From NCBI RefSeq assembly GCF_014646695.1, contig NZ_BMNT01000012.1:15246-79245 (forward strand): 64,000 nucleotides of DNA, read 5' to 3'. Below are positions 39,688 through 48,827 of the stretch, piece by piece. A program made the position numbers and the translations under genes. The stretch comes from Sphaerisporangium melleum (lineage in GTDB: Bacteria; Actinomycetota; Actinomycetes; Streptosporangiales; Streptosporangiaceae). The notes under the pieces were generated by a model. It ran no database searches and was not told where the DNA came from. It worked only from the letters and a program-made list of their open reading frames with translations. Positions within the stretch are counted from its first letter, which is position 1, and each line of letters starts with the position of its first letter.

Positions 39688-41175
39688 ATGTCTTTGCGCC
39701 GGCTGCTGATCGCCCTTATGGTGACCGCGCTCACCGCAGCGGCGGGCCTCGTCTCTGCGCCGTCGGCCAATGCCGCCACCAACCAGTTCCGCGGCATGAA
39801 CTGGGCCGTGCTGGGTGACAACTTCAGCACCGGCCCGCTCGTCCTGCAGGGCCTGAGCCAGTCCGACAGCAACGCGACGGTGCGGGCCAAGGCCAACTCG
39901 ATCTACGACAGCATGGAATACCTGATGGGGGTCAACACCGTCCGGCTGCCCATCAACACTCACACTGTGGCCAACACGACCTGGTGGAACGCCTACCGCG
40001 GCGCCATCGACGCCGCCGCCGAACGTGGATTCAAGGTCATCCTGGCCTACTGGGAGGACGGCGCCGCCTCCGGCGGCAGGATCACGAACCTCGCCGCATG
40101 GAACGCGATGTGGTCCAGCGTGGTCAGCACGTACGGCTCGAACGGCAACGTCTACTTCGAGCCGATGAACGAGCCGCACGGCTATTCGTCGTCGGAGTGG
40201 CGCAACGTCGCGGCGAACTGGCTCAGCACGCACACCGCGGCGGTGCCCGGCCGGGTGCTCATCGGCGGCACCGGCTTCAGCCAGGACCTGCGGGACATCT
40301 GCAACGACAGCCGCTTCAACTCGACGCTGATGTCCTTTCACTATTACGCCTTCTTCTACAGCGCGATGACCTACGACGGCTTCCGGAGCCACATGCAGTC
40401 GCTTCTGGGCAACTGCGCCTCCCGCGCGGTCGTGACCGAGTTCGGCGCGCCGATGGCCACCGGCCTCAACTACGCCGACCCGAACAGCACCGACAACTTC
40501 GTGCGTTACCTCCGCGCCGTGACGCAGGTCATGCGGGACAACCAGATGGGCGGCACCTACTGGCCCGCCCTCGGCGGCAAGATAACCGCGGGCCTCGGCT
40601 ACGACCACTACTCGATGTTCGCTCTCGGCGGCAGCGGCACCACCCTCAACCTGTCCACCCGCAACGGCTACGGCGCCAACCGGGTCCGGTACGCCTGGGG
40701 CGACAACGTCGGCGACCCCACCCCCACGCCGACACCGACGCCGGCACCGGCACCGGAGACGTACTACCGGCTCAACGTGCGCCACAGCGGCAAGGCCATG
40801 GACATCCAGCAAGGGAGCGCCAACAACAGCGCGCGCATCGACCAGTACACCTACGGCGGCAACGCCTGGCAGCAGTGGCGCTTCCAGGACGCCGGCGGCG
40901 GCTACTGGCGCATCATCAGCCGGCACAGCGGAAAGTGCCTCGACGTGACCAGCGCCTCGACCGCCGACGGCGCCGAACTCATCCAGTACACCTGTGGCAG
41001 CGGCACCAACCAGCAGTTCCAGATGGTGACCAATGGCGGCTACTTCCAACTCCGCGCCCGCCACAGCGGCAAATGCGTCGACGTCCCGTCCGCGTCAACG
41101 GCGGAGGGCGTGATCCTCAAGCAGTACACCTGCAACACCGGCACCAACCAGCAGTGGTCCCGCACGGCCGTCTAA
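39688..41175 (+). CDS. Secreted GH5-family glycosidase with CBM13
   Basis: 495 residues from ATG at 39688 (GGAG 4 bases upstream), which starts a compact signal peptide ending ANA. An earlier in-frame ATG at 39634 is less likely. The GH5 domain (about 30-345) has the acid/base Glu162 in YFEPMNEPHG and nucleophile Glu251 in VVTEFGAPM. A Pro-Thr/Pro-Ala linker leads to a trefoil lectin with YRLNVRHSGKAMDI, RHSGKCLDV and RHSGKCVDV repeats. GH5 covers endoglucanase, mannanase and many other activities; the subfamily cannot be fixed by eye. Confidence 0.87.
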   Translation: MSLRRLLIALMVTALTAAAGLVSAPSANAATNQFRGMNWAVLGDNFSTGPLVLQGLSQSDSNATVRAKANSIYDSMEYLMGVNTVRLPINTHTVANTTWWNAYRGAIDAAAERGFKVILAYWEDGAASGGRITNLAAWNAMWSSVVSTYGSNGNVYFEPMNEPHGYSSSEWRNVAANWLSTHTAAVPGRVLIGGTGFSQDLRDICNDSRFNSTLMSFHYYAFFYSAMTYDGFRSHMQSLLGNCASRAVVTEFGAPMATGLNYADPNSTDNFVRYLRAVTQVMRDNQMGGTYWPALGGKITAGLGYDHYSMFALGGSGTTLNLSTRNGYGANRVRYAWGDNVGDPTPTPTPTPAPAPETYYRLNVRHSGKAMDIQQGSANNSARIDQYTYGGNAWQQWRFQDAGGGYWRIISRHSGKCLDVTSASTADGAELIQYTCGSGTNQQFQMVTNGGYFQLRARHSGKCVDVPSASTAEGVILKQYTCNTGTNQQWSRTAV

Positions 41176-41394
41176 TCGTCGTCCCGACATGACCGCGGCC
41201 CCGCGGTACCCCTCTCACGCCCCCGGCGCCGATCGCGTACTGCCTGCTCGGCACCGGGAGCCGCCACCCCCACCGCTACGTGCACCGGCCCCTGACGCAA
41301 GCGTCACGTGACCGGTGGCCAGAAGAAGGCGGCCCAGGCCGGTGGACCGGCGGCAGCCGTTCTCCGCTGTTCACCTTCGCTCCAGCCGGACACC

Positions 41395-41425
41395 GGCCCG
41401 CCACCACCGCGCGTGGTGGCGGGCC
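41395..41425. terminator. Bidirectional hairpin terminator
   Basis: Perfect 12-base arms GGCCCGCCACCA and TGGTGGCGGGCC around a 7-base loop. It sits between the convergent GH5-CBM13 and TetR genes. The 343-base gap contains nothing else recognised. Confidence 0.7.
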
Positions 41426-41518
41426 ATAACGAGTTCGGGCCGGAGACCGTACAGTCCCAGCAACTCGAGTACGACGCCTGTCACGTGGTGTGTACGGGCG
41501 GATCGTCGACCTGGGAAC

Positions 41519-42139
41519 TCACGATGACACAGGCTCATTGACCGCTTCGTGGTCTCCGGCCTCGCGATAGCGCGTCCAGCCCTCGTCGAGCAGTCGGAAG
41601 CCCGCATCGATGCTCGGTCCTGGATCGGCCTCGCGGGTGGCGCTCAGTTGGATGTGCAGGGCGAATCGGACGTAGAAGCGAATCTCGTCGCTCGGCTCAG
41701 CGAACCCCAGCTCGTCGGTGATCGTGGCGACGAGGGCGTCCTCGTGACGGAACCACATCTTCTCCGCGTAGTCGACGAGGGCCGGCGTCTTCTCCATGAG
41801 AGCGAGGATCCGGCGCTGCGGTTCGGACCGGAGTTCGGCGATCTCGGAAAGGTAATGAGCCTTCAGCGCGTCGGAGATCGTGGTCCCGGGTGGCCGGCCG
41901 CTGATCGCGGCCACGAGACGTTCATGCCGCTCGTCCTCGTCACTGAAGACGAGCGCCTCCTTGTGAGGGAAGTGCGTGAAGACCGTCTTGGGGGACACGT
42001 CCGCCTGGTCCGCGATCTCGCGGACGGTGACCGCGTCAAAGCCGCGTTCGAGGAAGAGCGTCGTCGCCGCGTCAAGGATCGCTGCCCGCGTTGCCGCTTT
42101 CTTGCGCTCGCGCCGTCCCACGGCCGTTCCATCCACCAT
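41519..42139 (-). CDS. TetR-family regulator
   Basis: 206 residues. The helix-turn-helix is at about 12-58 (REIADQADVSPKTVFTHFPHKEALV). The C-terminal ligand domain contains EPSDEIRFYVRFALHIQLSATREA. A decayed copy of this C-terminal segment is found at 43320. The gene is divergent from the DUF998 gene, and a promoter with direct repeats lies between them, so it likely controls that gene and itself. Confidence 0.87.
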   Translation of the reverse strand: MVDGTAVGRRERKKAATRAAILDAATTLFLERGFDAVTVREIADQADVSPKTVFTHFPHKEALVFSDEDERHERLVAAISGRPPGTTISDALKAHYLSEIAELRSEPQRRILALMEKTPALVDYAEKMWFRHEDALVATITDELGFAEPSDEIRFYVRFALHIQLSATREADPGPSIDAGFRLLDEGWTRYREAGDHEAVNEPVSS

Positions 42140-42162
42140 GCCTGGATCCTACTAGCGCCGGA

Positions 42163-42201
42163 CTAAAAGTATATTGACCCTAAAAGTAGTCTCGGTATAG
42201 T
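42163..42201 (+). promoter_or_regulatory. Promoter and repeated motif for DUF998
   Basis: TTGACC (42174-42179) and TATAGT (42196-42201) are 16 bases apart. CTAAAAGTA occurs at 42163 and 42180, a 17-base direct repeat flanking the -35 box, as expected for bound TetR dimers. Confidence 0.6.
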
Positions 42202-42483
42202 AAGTGTGTGAGTGAAGCTAAACAGTGTCCGGGGCCGGTCCTCCACCTCGTCCCCGTCCCGTCATCACAGTCGTCCTCCTCCCCTCTGTGACCGACAAGC
42301 CCCTGGTCACCCCGCCGAGGGCGAGTCCTGGCCCTGCCGTCGCCCGGCATCTCCGGCGGAGACGACCTCACACACGCGGCCACCGCTCGCGCCGCCCGGG
42401 AACACGAGTTGGACGGCAGGACCGAACTCGCGAGACGTTCCACCACCCCGATGCCGGCCCCGGCATCGACGACCGAAGGGACC

Positions 42484-43272
42484 ATGACCATGACCGTGAA
42501 CCCCAGCTCGCGTTCCAGCGCCGAGCGCGGAGAGCCCGCAAGTAGCGCACGACCCGACGCACACGGCCCCGACGTGCTCCGGCTGTCGCAGCGGCGGGCC
42601 GCCGGAGCGCTGCTCATCGCCGGACCCGCGATATTCCTGCTCGCGGAGTTCATCGCCGCTGCGGCGTGGACAGATCCGCCCTATAGCTACACATACGACT
42701 TCATCAGCAACCTCGGAGTCCACGGCCCTTCGACGTTGTTCGGGCAGTACATGTACTCGCCTCTCGCCTGGGTGATGAACACCGGCTTCATCTTGTTCGG
42801 GATCACGATCCTCGCCGGGGTCGCACTGCTGCGCGGCCTGTCGGGCAGGCGCCGCTGGGGAACGCTCATTCCCGCGACGCTGCTGGCCGTCGGCGGCATC
42901 CTGATCGGCCTGTTCCCCGGATCCGGCGAGGCGCTGCAGGACGGCACCGGCGACTATCACAGCATGGGAGCCTTCGCGGGCTTCATCGGCGCGAACGTGC
43001 TCGCGACCATGCTCGGAAGTATGCGCCTGCGCGTCGGGTTCACTCCCGCGATCGGCAGAGCGCTGACCACGGCCGGCGTGATCGGCCTGCTCTCGACAGC
43101 GCTCTACCTCCTCCTGATCGTCTCCTCCGCGGGCGACTCCACGATCGGCGTCATCGGCCTCATCGAACGCGGCGCCACCCATCCGTTCCTGATCGGCTTG
43201 CTCTGCGCGGGAGCGTCGATCTGGATGCGCAGGCCCCTCGACAGGCCGGCGGCTACCGGCCAGATGCCCTGA
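42484..43272 (+). CDS. DUF998 membrane protein
   Basis: 262 residues from ATG at 42484; ATG at 42490 is also possible. A 40-residue hydrophilic start is followed by six predicted membrane segments. The family motif region includes YDFISNLGVHG and GDYHSMGAFAGFIGANV. DUF998 proteins are of unknown function, often beside TetR regulators, which is the arrangement here. They may take part in membrane stress response or transport; that is speculation. Confidence 0.85.
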   Translation: MTMTVNPSSRSSAERGEPASSARPDAHGPDVLRLSQRRAAGALLIAGPAIFLLAEFIAAAAWTDPPYSYTYDFISNLGVHGPSTLFGQYMYSPLAWVMNTGFILFGITILAGVALLRGLSGRRRWGTLIPATLLAVGGILIGLFPGSGEALQDGTGDYHSMGAFAGFIGANVLATMLGSMRLRVGFTPAIGRALTTAGVIGLLSTALYLLLIVSSAGDSTIGVIGLIERGATHPFLIGLLCAGASIWMRRPLDRPAATGQMP

Positions 43273-43319
43273 GTACTCGGCAACGGATCCGCCTGCCGTG
43301 GCACGGTCGCCGTGGGGTC

Positions 43320-43485
43320 GGCGACGCGGAATCCGGCCATCTCAGGCCACCACAGCCGGCCGCCCTGGGCGACCTCACGGGTGGCGCTGAGTTGGACGCC
43401 CAGGGCGAATCGGGCGTAGAAGCGAATCTCGTCGCGCGGCTCTGTGATCCCGAACTCCTCCGACAGATGCTCTTCCCGAGCACGT
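43320..43485 (-). pseudogene. Broken TetR copy
   Basis: The minus strand encodes EPRDEIRFYARFALGVQLSA, nearly the same as EPSDEIRFYVRFALHIQLSA of the TetR at 41519, and the nucleotide sequence is also clearly similar. No helix-turn-helix is encoded and no start lies in place. It is a duplicated and decayed fragment on the other side of the DUF998 gene. Confidence 0.75.
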
Positions 43486-43569
43486 ACGCGTACGGGATCG
43501 CAAGGGCGATCCATCGCGCGAGTGCTTCCGTGGCCGCTCGATCGGTGTTCAGCTACTTCAGATGAAGCT

Positions 43570-43764
43570 CTACTGCTCGTCGAGGAAGACTTCTTCGATC
43601 GTCAGGTCGAACACCTTGGCGATGCGGAAGGCGACGGGAAGGCTCGGGTCGAACTTGCCTTTTTCGATCGCGATGATGGTCTGCCTCGACACACTGATCC
43701 GCTGAGCCAGATCAGCCTGTGTCCAGTCACGTTCGGCCCGGAGGTCCGTGATGCGGTTCTTCAT
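43570..43764 (-). CDS. Small XRE-family regulator
   Basis: 64 residues from ATG at 43764, overlapping the stop of the membrane gene (ATGA). Nearly all of it is the helix-turn-helix ([35 protein letters not shown]), as in the YozG-like regulators paired with small membrane proteins. It probably represses its own operon through the inverted repeat at 44201. Confidence 0.88.
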   Translation of the reverse strand: MKNRITDLRAERDWTQADLAQRISVSRQTIIAIEKGKFDPSLPVAFRIAKVFDLTIEEVFLDEQ

Positions 43765-44180
43765 CGGTATCTGATCATGCCAGCGGCGAAAGCGATCATG
43801 AAGACGACTCCCAGGAGCGCGGGCAGAACCGCGATGTTGACGTCGTACGTAATGAGGCCGGCGGCATCCGCGACGACATAGGCGAATCCGACGACCCACC
43901 CTGATCCCAGGGAGATGGCCAGAGCCTCCTGCATGACCTTGCGCTGCAGCTCATCGATCCTCTGAAGAAAGCGAGTGAAGGCGACGATCCATCCGATGCC
44001 GATGGCCAGGTTGACGGCGACCGCGGCCCAGCTTGCCACCGGATGCCGAGAGTTCCACACGAGTTCCGGGCCGAACTTGGCCGAGGCGAGGGTCGCCGCC
44101 CAGGCGAGCGTCCAGAGTACGAGCCGGATGGTCGCCTTGGCCGGCTCCCGGTAGTCCCCGGTCGTGGTGCGTGCTTGCAC
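43761..44180 (-). CDS. Four-helix membrane protein paired with XRE regulator
   Basis: 139 residues from GTG at 44180 (AGGAGG 7 bases upstream). Four hydrophobic segments at about 20-40, 50-72, 88-112 and 115-137. No known domain was recognised. Such XRE and membrane-protein pairs are common in Gram-positive bacteria, with the membrane partner of unknown function, sometimes annotated DUF2178 or similar. Confidence 0.75.
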   Translation of the reverse strand: MQARTTTGDYREPAKATIRLVLWTLAWAATLASAKFGPELVWNSRHPVASWAAVAVNLAIGIGWIVAFTRFLQRIDELQRKVMQEALAISLGSGWVVGFAYVVADAAGLITYDVNIAVLPALLGVVFMIAFAAGMIRYR

Positions 44181-44200
44181 GGGTCATCCTCCTGCGGCAC

Positions 44201-44262
44201 GAAGTAAAGGACACTTGACACGGTAGGAGGAGGCCGCCGCGATGTCAAGCGTGCTTTACTTC
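44201..44262 (-). promoter_or_regulatory. Inverted-repeat operator and promoter of the membrane/XRE operon
   Basis: Arms GAAGTAAAGGACACTTGAC (44201-44219) and, inverted, GAAGTAAAGCACGCTTGAC (44244-44262) match at 17 of 19 bases. On the minus strand TTGACA lies in the distal arm and TACCGT follows after 17 bases, so both arms overlap the promoter. A strong candidate for autoregulation by the XRE protein. Confidence 0.7.
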
Positions 44263-44327
44263 GGCCGGGTCGCCCCTCCGTCAGGGCACCATGGGTGATG
44301 AACGTGGCTGTGACTGTGGAGAGCGGA

Positions 44328-44699
44328 TCAGGCGACCGAGCGGATCTTCCCTTCGATCACCGGACGCAGCGTCGCCGCCAACCGGTCGCGTGCCTCGATC
44401 TGGGCGGCAATGCGCTCTTCAAGGACGGCAAGGCGATCCAGCGCGACCTGAATGCCCCTGTCCGACGGTGGCGCGGCCACCACGTCGCCATCCAGGCACG
44501 GCGCGAACGCATGGACATCTGCCAGGGTGAGGCCCGCGGCCAGCAAGTGACGGATGTTACGGACCCGTACCACTACGTCCTCATCGTAGATTCGATAGCC
44601 GTTGGGCGCCCGCGTGGAGGTGATCAACCCTTCATTCTCGTAGTGCCGAAGCGCACGCGCGGACGTGCCTGTGGCCTGCGCCAACTCGCCGATGCGCAC
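44328..44699 (-). CDS. MerR-family regulator
   Basis: 123 residues from GTG at 44699 (GGAGGTGGGATCA upstream). The winged helix is MRIGELAQATGTSARALRHYENEGLI, and a coiled-coil dimerisation helix follows (about 78-112). It has a Cys at CLDGDV only, so metal sensing is unlikely. It is downstream of and probably cotranscribed with the SDR gene, 26 bases apart. Confidence 0.87.
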   Translation of the reverse strand: MRIGELAQATGTSARALRHYENEGLITSTRAPNGYRIYDEDVVVRVRNIRHLLAAGLTLADVHAFAPCLDGDVVAAPPSDRGIQVALDRLAVLEERIAAQIEARDRLAATLRPVIEGKIRSVA

Positions 44700-44725
44700 T
44701 GATCCCACCTCCGCCGCCAGTCTTA

Positions 44726-45478
44726 TCACGCGACCACCGCGCCACCGTCTACCGGGAGCACCGCTCCCGTGACGAATGAGGCCTGCGGCGAGGCGAGTTG
44801 CATGATCGCCCACGCCACTTCCTCCGGGCGGCCGATCCGCCCCAGCGGCGTGTGGGCCATCTGCCACTCCCTGACCGCGGCCCTCCGCTCAGGCGACAGC
44901 CCTTGGTGTTCACCGATCGGGGTATCGATCCCGCCGGGTGCCACCGCGACCACCCGAATCCCGCGTGGCGCCAACTCCACCGCCCAGCTTCGGGTGAGCA
45001 GTTCCAGGGCGACCTTCGTCGCTGCGTACACCGCGTTGCCGGGCCAAGCACGCTGCCCGATCGACGTGCTCACGTTCACGATCACTCCGCCGCGCATTTC
45101 CAGCGCGGGCAACGCGGCCTGCGCCAGCAGCATCGGCGCGACCAGGTTCGTGGTCATCTGCGTTTCGATCAAGTCTCGGGTCAACATCCCAAGCGTCGCG
45201 CTGCGAACGATGCCCGCGTTGTTGACCAGCATGTCCAACCGGCCGTGTGACTGCATGACGCCGCGCATGATCTCCTGCGCGGCGTCCTCGGCGGTGACGT
45301 CAGCGATCACCGGGTGGATGCTGTCATAGCCGGTCGCGGTCTCTGCCAGCGGCTCGGCCCTGCGGCCCACCGCCACTACCTGTGCGCCTTGCCCTGCGAG
45401 CATCCGCGCCGTCGCACGGCCGATGCCTGTGCCGGCCCCGGTGACGATGGCCACCATGTCCTGCAGTGAGCTGTCCAT
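44726..45478 (-). CDS. Short-chain dehydrogenase/reductase
   Basis: 250 residues. Cofactor motif TGAGTGIG (14-21), NNAG in LVNNAGIV, and the catalytic Ser-Tyr-Lys in NVSTSIGQRA...YAATK. The C-terminus ends in VTGAVLPVDGG, typical of classical SDRs. GRR after the second beta-strand suggests NADP(H). Substrate unknown. Together with the MerR regulator it may respond to a xenobiotic or metabolic signal. Confidence 0.9.
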   Translation of the reverse strand: MDSSLQDMVAIVTGAGTGIGRATARMLAGQGAQVVAVGRRAEPLAETATGYDSIHPVIADVTAEDAAQEIMRGVMQSHGRLDMLVNNAGIVRSATLGMLTRDLIETQMTTNLVAPMLLAQAALPALEMRGGVIVNVSTSIGQRAWPGNAVYAATKVALELLTRSWAVELAPRGIRVVAVAPGGIDTPIGEHQGLSPERRAAVREWQMAHTPLGRIGRPEEVAWAIMQLASPQASFVTGAVLPVDGGAVVA

Positions 45479-46177
45479 GCGGGAGATCTTTAGACCATGA
45501 CGCCAATGGCAAGGTCAAGACGGCAATGCTCCAAACGGGAACGCAAGGCGGCCCCCGGCATGCCGACCTCTCTCGGGGTTCAGGAATGCCAGTCCTCCAA
45601 AGTGACTCACGAAAGCCGGCGAACATCACCGTCTCTGAGCTTGGACGAGCGCCAAGCGGACACCGGCCAGACCTCGTCCACACCCGGCAGCGACGCGGTC
45701 ATGGTGGCCGTGCAGGTGGATTCGAGAGCCCGGAAATTGACGCTACCCATCCGCATCGATATCTGTAAATATCGATGCGAATGGTGCTGGAAGTGGCGTT
45801 TGGGGCCATGTGATGACAGGTCGGCTGGTGCGGTGCACCAGAGCATCATGCGGTATGTCATGTCAAGGGGAGACCTAACGTGCGCGACTCGTCAGTACGT
45901 CTCAACCGGATCGATGATTTTTGGTGAGCCCGGCGTCGCCCCGCCTGGCGCCGGCCGAGTACGGGGGCACGCTCGTCCGGCATCGCATCAAGGTCACCAA
46001 GGGGCCAGGTCGGCCCCGAAGGCAACTGCGGCTGCTGACCCTGTGGAAGACGGCGCCTGATGCGCCGGCTTCGAGAGTTGCTCTTCCGTCTGATGCCCTC
46101 GGACACGTAGGCCGGCCCAGCTGTACCTCTCGCTGCGCGCTCTCACACGAGCACCGCTACCCCCCGGAGGCATACCC
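45479..46177. other. Gene-poor gap with an orphan palindrome
   Basis: 699 bases with no convincing gene; a frame across 45497-46060 has no family features and poor codon bias. The only striking element is the inverted repeat at 45752-45779. The Pit transporter promoter must lie within the right part. Confidence 0.5.
45752..45779. promoter_or_regulatory. 11-base inverted repeat, AT-rich operator-like
   Basis: CGCATCGATAT-CTGTAA-ATATCGATGCG has perfect 11-base arms. The AT-rich centre, rare for this genome, and the arm content recall ArsR/SmtB-type operators. No ArsR gene is near. Confidence 0.55.
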
Positions 46178-47209
46178 ATGGAGTTGCTCGTACTTCTGCT
46201 CGTGCTCTTACTGGCGGCCGCCAACGGAGCGAACGACGTACCGAAGGGTGTCGCCACGCTCGCCGGCGCGGGTGTGACGAAAATCCGCACGGCCATCGCA
46301 TGGGGCACGGTAGCCACCGCCCTCGGCTGCCTCGTCTCGTTGACGCTGGCCTCGAAGATGACCGCTCTCTTCTCCAAAGGAATCGTCTCCGCCAAGCCCA
46401 CCCCGGCTTTCACGGTCGCGGTGCTGATCGGAACCATATTCTGGGTCGTCTTGGCCACGGTTCTGAAGTTGCCCGTCTCCACCACCCATGCCCTGGTCGG
46501 CTCGCTTCTTGGTGCCGGAAGCTTGTTCGCCGGCTCCGCGGTCGAGTGGAACGGACTGCTCGGGAAGGTCGTGCAGCCGCTGCTGCTGAGCATCCTGGTG
46601 GCCTACGCCATCTCCGCCGTATTAGGAATCATCACCCGGAAAGCCGTGACGATCCGTACTGCGAGAAAAGAAAGGATCCAGGCTCCGGTCCCCGACGGCG
46701 ATGCGGCGCCGACCGCGACCATGACGACGCAGGTCGAGCCGACCAAAGCGCAGCAAGCCATCGGGATCGCTCACTGGGCGACAAGCGGCCTGGCGAGCTT
46801 CGCCCGGGGCCTCAACGACGCGCCCAAGATCGTTGCTATCGGCTCCTTCGCGCTGGTGGGCGGCATGACCCCGACCAGCCTGCTCTTCGCCGTCACCGCG
46901 GCCATGGCCATCGGAGGTCTCGCGGCGGGCTCCCGCATCGCCGACCGGCTCGCGTACTCCGTTATCAAGATTCCTCATGTCGAAGGTTTCACCGCCAACC
47001 TCACGACCGCGAGCCTCGTCGGACTGGGCGCCATGTTGGGCTTGCCCATGTCGACCACGCAGGTGTCGGCAGGGGCCATCTCCGGCATCGCGGCCAATGA
47101 TCTCTCCAGGCTCAACAAGAAGACGGTCCGTGACCTTCTGATCGCATGGTTGTGCACACCGCCCGTCGCCGCCGCCGTAGCCGCAGGAGCGTATCTGCTG
47201 CTCTCTTAG
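46178..47209 (+). CDS. pitA: Inorganic phosphate transporter, Pit family
   Basis: 343 residues (GGAGG 7 bases upstream). Two inverted repeats of the family carry NGANDVPKGVATLAG and FARGLNDAPKIVAIG; the paired motifs LPVSTTHALVGSLLGAG and LPMSTTQVSAGAISG are present. About ten membrane segments, with a cytoplasmic loop near 155-190. Low-affinity H+-coupled metal-phosphate symport is the expected activity. No PhoU-like DUF47 partner is beside it. Confidence 0.9.
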   Translation: MELLVLLLVLLLAAANGANDVPKGVATLAGAGVTKIRTAIAWGTVATALGCLVSLTLASKMTALFSKGIVSAKPTPAFTVAVLIGTIFWVVLATVLKLPVSTTHALVGSLLGAGSLFAGSAVEWNGLLGKVVQPLLLSILVAYAISAVLGIITRKAVTIRTARKERIQAPVPDGDAAPTATMTTQVEPTKAQQAIGIAHWATSGLASFARGLNDAPKIVAIGSFALVGGMTPTSLLFAVTAAMAIGGLAAGSRIADRLAYSVIKIPHVEGFTANLTTASLVGLGAMLGLPMSTTQVSAGAISGIAANDLSRLNKKTVRDLLIAWLCTPPVAAAVAAGAYLLLS

Positions 47210-47477
47210 CGGGCACAGCAGACGGAATTGCCACCGTTCCAGCCGGCGGCGGCAATTCCGGAGCGGCAGAAGGCGACAGCGACGTTCGCATCAGATCTCA
47301 ATCAGCGGCCAGGGCGTCCGGTCCAGCGAGGACATCTCCCGGCTGGTGGCGCATTCCAACACGGTGGTCACCGAGACCGTCCCGCCACCAGATCAGGCCG
47401 GTCATCCAAGAGGGTGCGACCGCCATGGACGGCATCTTCCCGATGCCGAAGACCCGTCGCCTCCAGCTTGTCTCCCA

Positions 47478-47552
47478 CGCCCCGTTTCCGTGATCAGGAG
47501 CGGTGCGTTCTGGCTGGTGGGCGCTACTGGGTTCGAACCGGCGACCCCTCGC
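47478..47552 (-). repeat. Decayed tRNA 3'-end plus terminator repeat, att-like
   Basis: Read on the minus strand it contains GGTTCGAACCCAGTAGCGCC followed by CACCA, a T-loop and acceptor end, and a damaged hairpin. The T-stem has mismatches (GCCGG against CCAGT) and there is no anticodon arm. It matches the better copy at 50949-51030. Probably the scar of an integration event at a tRNA gene. Confidence 0.55.
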
Positions 47553-47563
47553 CTGAGCCGGCC

Positions 47564-47770
47564 CAATGCGATCTGTGGTTCCCACCGGTGAAGGTACCGG
47601 TGGTAACCGGGCAGAGGGCGGGCCTGCCGGTGATGGTGATGGTCTGCGGGTACTCGCGGTGGCTGCTGGTAAGGATGCCGCCCTCCCGGGCGGCCGGTGA
47701 CCTGTTCGCCGGGATGTGGACCCTGCTGCGCATGCTGGGCGCCGCGCCCAAGACGCTGGTGCGGGACAAA
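47564..47770 (+). pseudogene. IS21-family istA transposase fragment
   Basis: Encodes QCDLWFPPVKVPV...LPVMVMVCGYSRWLLVRM...AAGDLFAGMWTLLRMLGAAPKTLVRD, matching the start of the integrase catalytic core of IstA. The helix-turn-helix, the rest of the DDE core and istB are absent. It lies directly after the tRNA-end repeat at 47478-47552. The 690-base gap between Pit and TetR contains nothing else recognised. Confidence 0.75.
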
Positions 47771-47899
47771 CGAAAGCGCGATGACAGGGAGCCGGGCAAG
47801 CGATAGACGGCGGGCGTAATCTTAAACTCGCGGTGTTGGCCCGCTGGTCGATGTGACGACCCGCGACGGACAGAAGGCCGTAATTACGGAGGGTGATGA

Positions 47900-48478
47900 A
47901 TGAGTCGCGTCTCGCGAGCAGAAGCGAAGGTCAACCGAGAACGGGTGGTGGCTGCGGCCTCTCGGCTGTTCCGTGAGCACGGTGTGGTCAAAGTCGGCAT
48001 CGCGGATGTGATGCAGTCGATCGGACTGACCCAAGGCGGCTTCTACAAGCAGTTCGCCTCGAAAGATGCTCTCGTTGACGAGGCGGCTGCAAAGGCCTTT
48101 GCCGACAACCTGCAAGACCTCGTGGCTCTGGACCACGAGGCAGGGGGGCATCAGGCGGCGTGGCAGTCGCTGCTCGAGTCCTACTTCTCCGTCGAGCATC
48201 GCGACAACCCCGGCACTGGTTGTCCCGCAGCCGGTTTCGCGGGCGACATCGCGCGTGAGCCCGAGCACAGGGAGACCTACGCCAGGGGCGTCCAGGAACT
48301 CGCGGAGTGGATCACGCCTGGTGACGCCGGCCTGGCCGCCTATGCCACGCTCGTCGGCGGCATACTTCTTGCCCGTGCCACCGCAGGAACGCCTTTGTCG
48401 GAGCAGATCCTGCAGGCGGCACATGCGGCGGCGGCGAGGGCCGCCGACAGTGGTCAACCGGAAACCGCTGACGTGTAG
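47900..48478 (+). CDS. TetR-family regulator
   Basis: 192 residues from ATG at 47900. The helix-turn-helix GIADVMQSIGLTQGGFYKQFASKDALV is typical of the group that controls oxidoreductases or short-chain enzymes (AcrR/YxaF-like). The C-terminus contains CPAAGFAGDIA, a common motif of that group. The candidate operator at 49325 has the right form, but lies 850 bases beyond this gene's end. Confidence 0.87.
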   Translation: MSRVSRAEAKVNRERVVAAASRLFREHGVVKVGIADVMQSIGLTQGGFYKQFASKDALVDEAAAKAFADNLQDLVALDHEAGGHQAAWQSLLESYFSVEHRDNPGTGCPAAGFAGDIAREPEHRETYARGVQELAEWITPGDAGLAAYATLVGGILLARATAGTPLSEQILQAAHAAAARAADSGQPETADV

Positions 48479-48827
48479 GCCACCTCGGTGTGCTTGCCCT
48501 CTTGGTGTCCCGCAGGGCTGTGTGCGCGGCGCCGGTGTTGCCGGCAGTCGCCTCCGCGTTGCCCGTGCTGATGGGGCTGACCGTTACCTCCTCCGGCGGA
48601 TCCGTCCTCGCAGGCGTGGACTCGGGACGCGATCGCGCCGCGGTGACCTCAGTCGGCGCGGACGCCCGCGTGCAGACCTTCGGCGCGTGTTCGTCACTCA
48701 CGCGTCCGCCTTTCGCGATGTGATGCGCCGTTCGGGTTCCGAATTGGACGGAGTGCAGCCGTCAGGCTGTGCGTGGCCGAACGAGTACGTGTTCGTGAGA
48801 TCGATGACGTGAAAGCAAGCCCCCACG

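Noticed and set aside
45497-46060. 187-codon frame before the Pit gene
   Set aside because: Mixed composition with no family features and crossing the orphan palindrome; not supported.
47515-47552. Possible functional tRNA
   Set aside because: Only the T-arm and acceptor end remain, and the T-stem is mispaired; no anticodon or D-arm.
48490-48723. 77-codon plus-strand frame after TetR
   Set aside because: Hydrophobic and Val/Ser-rich, but no ribosome binding site, family or consistent codon bias.
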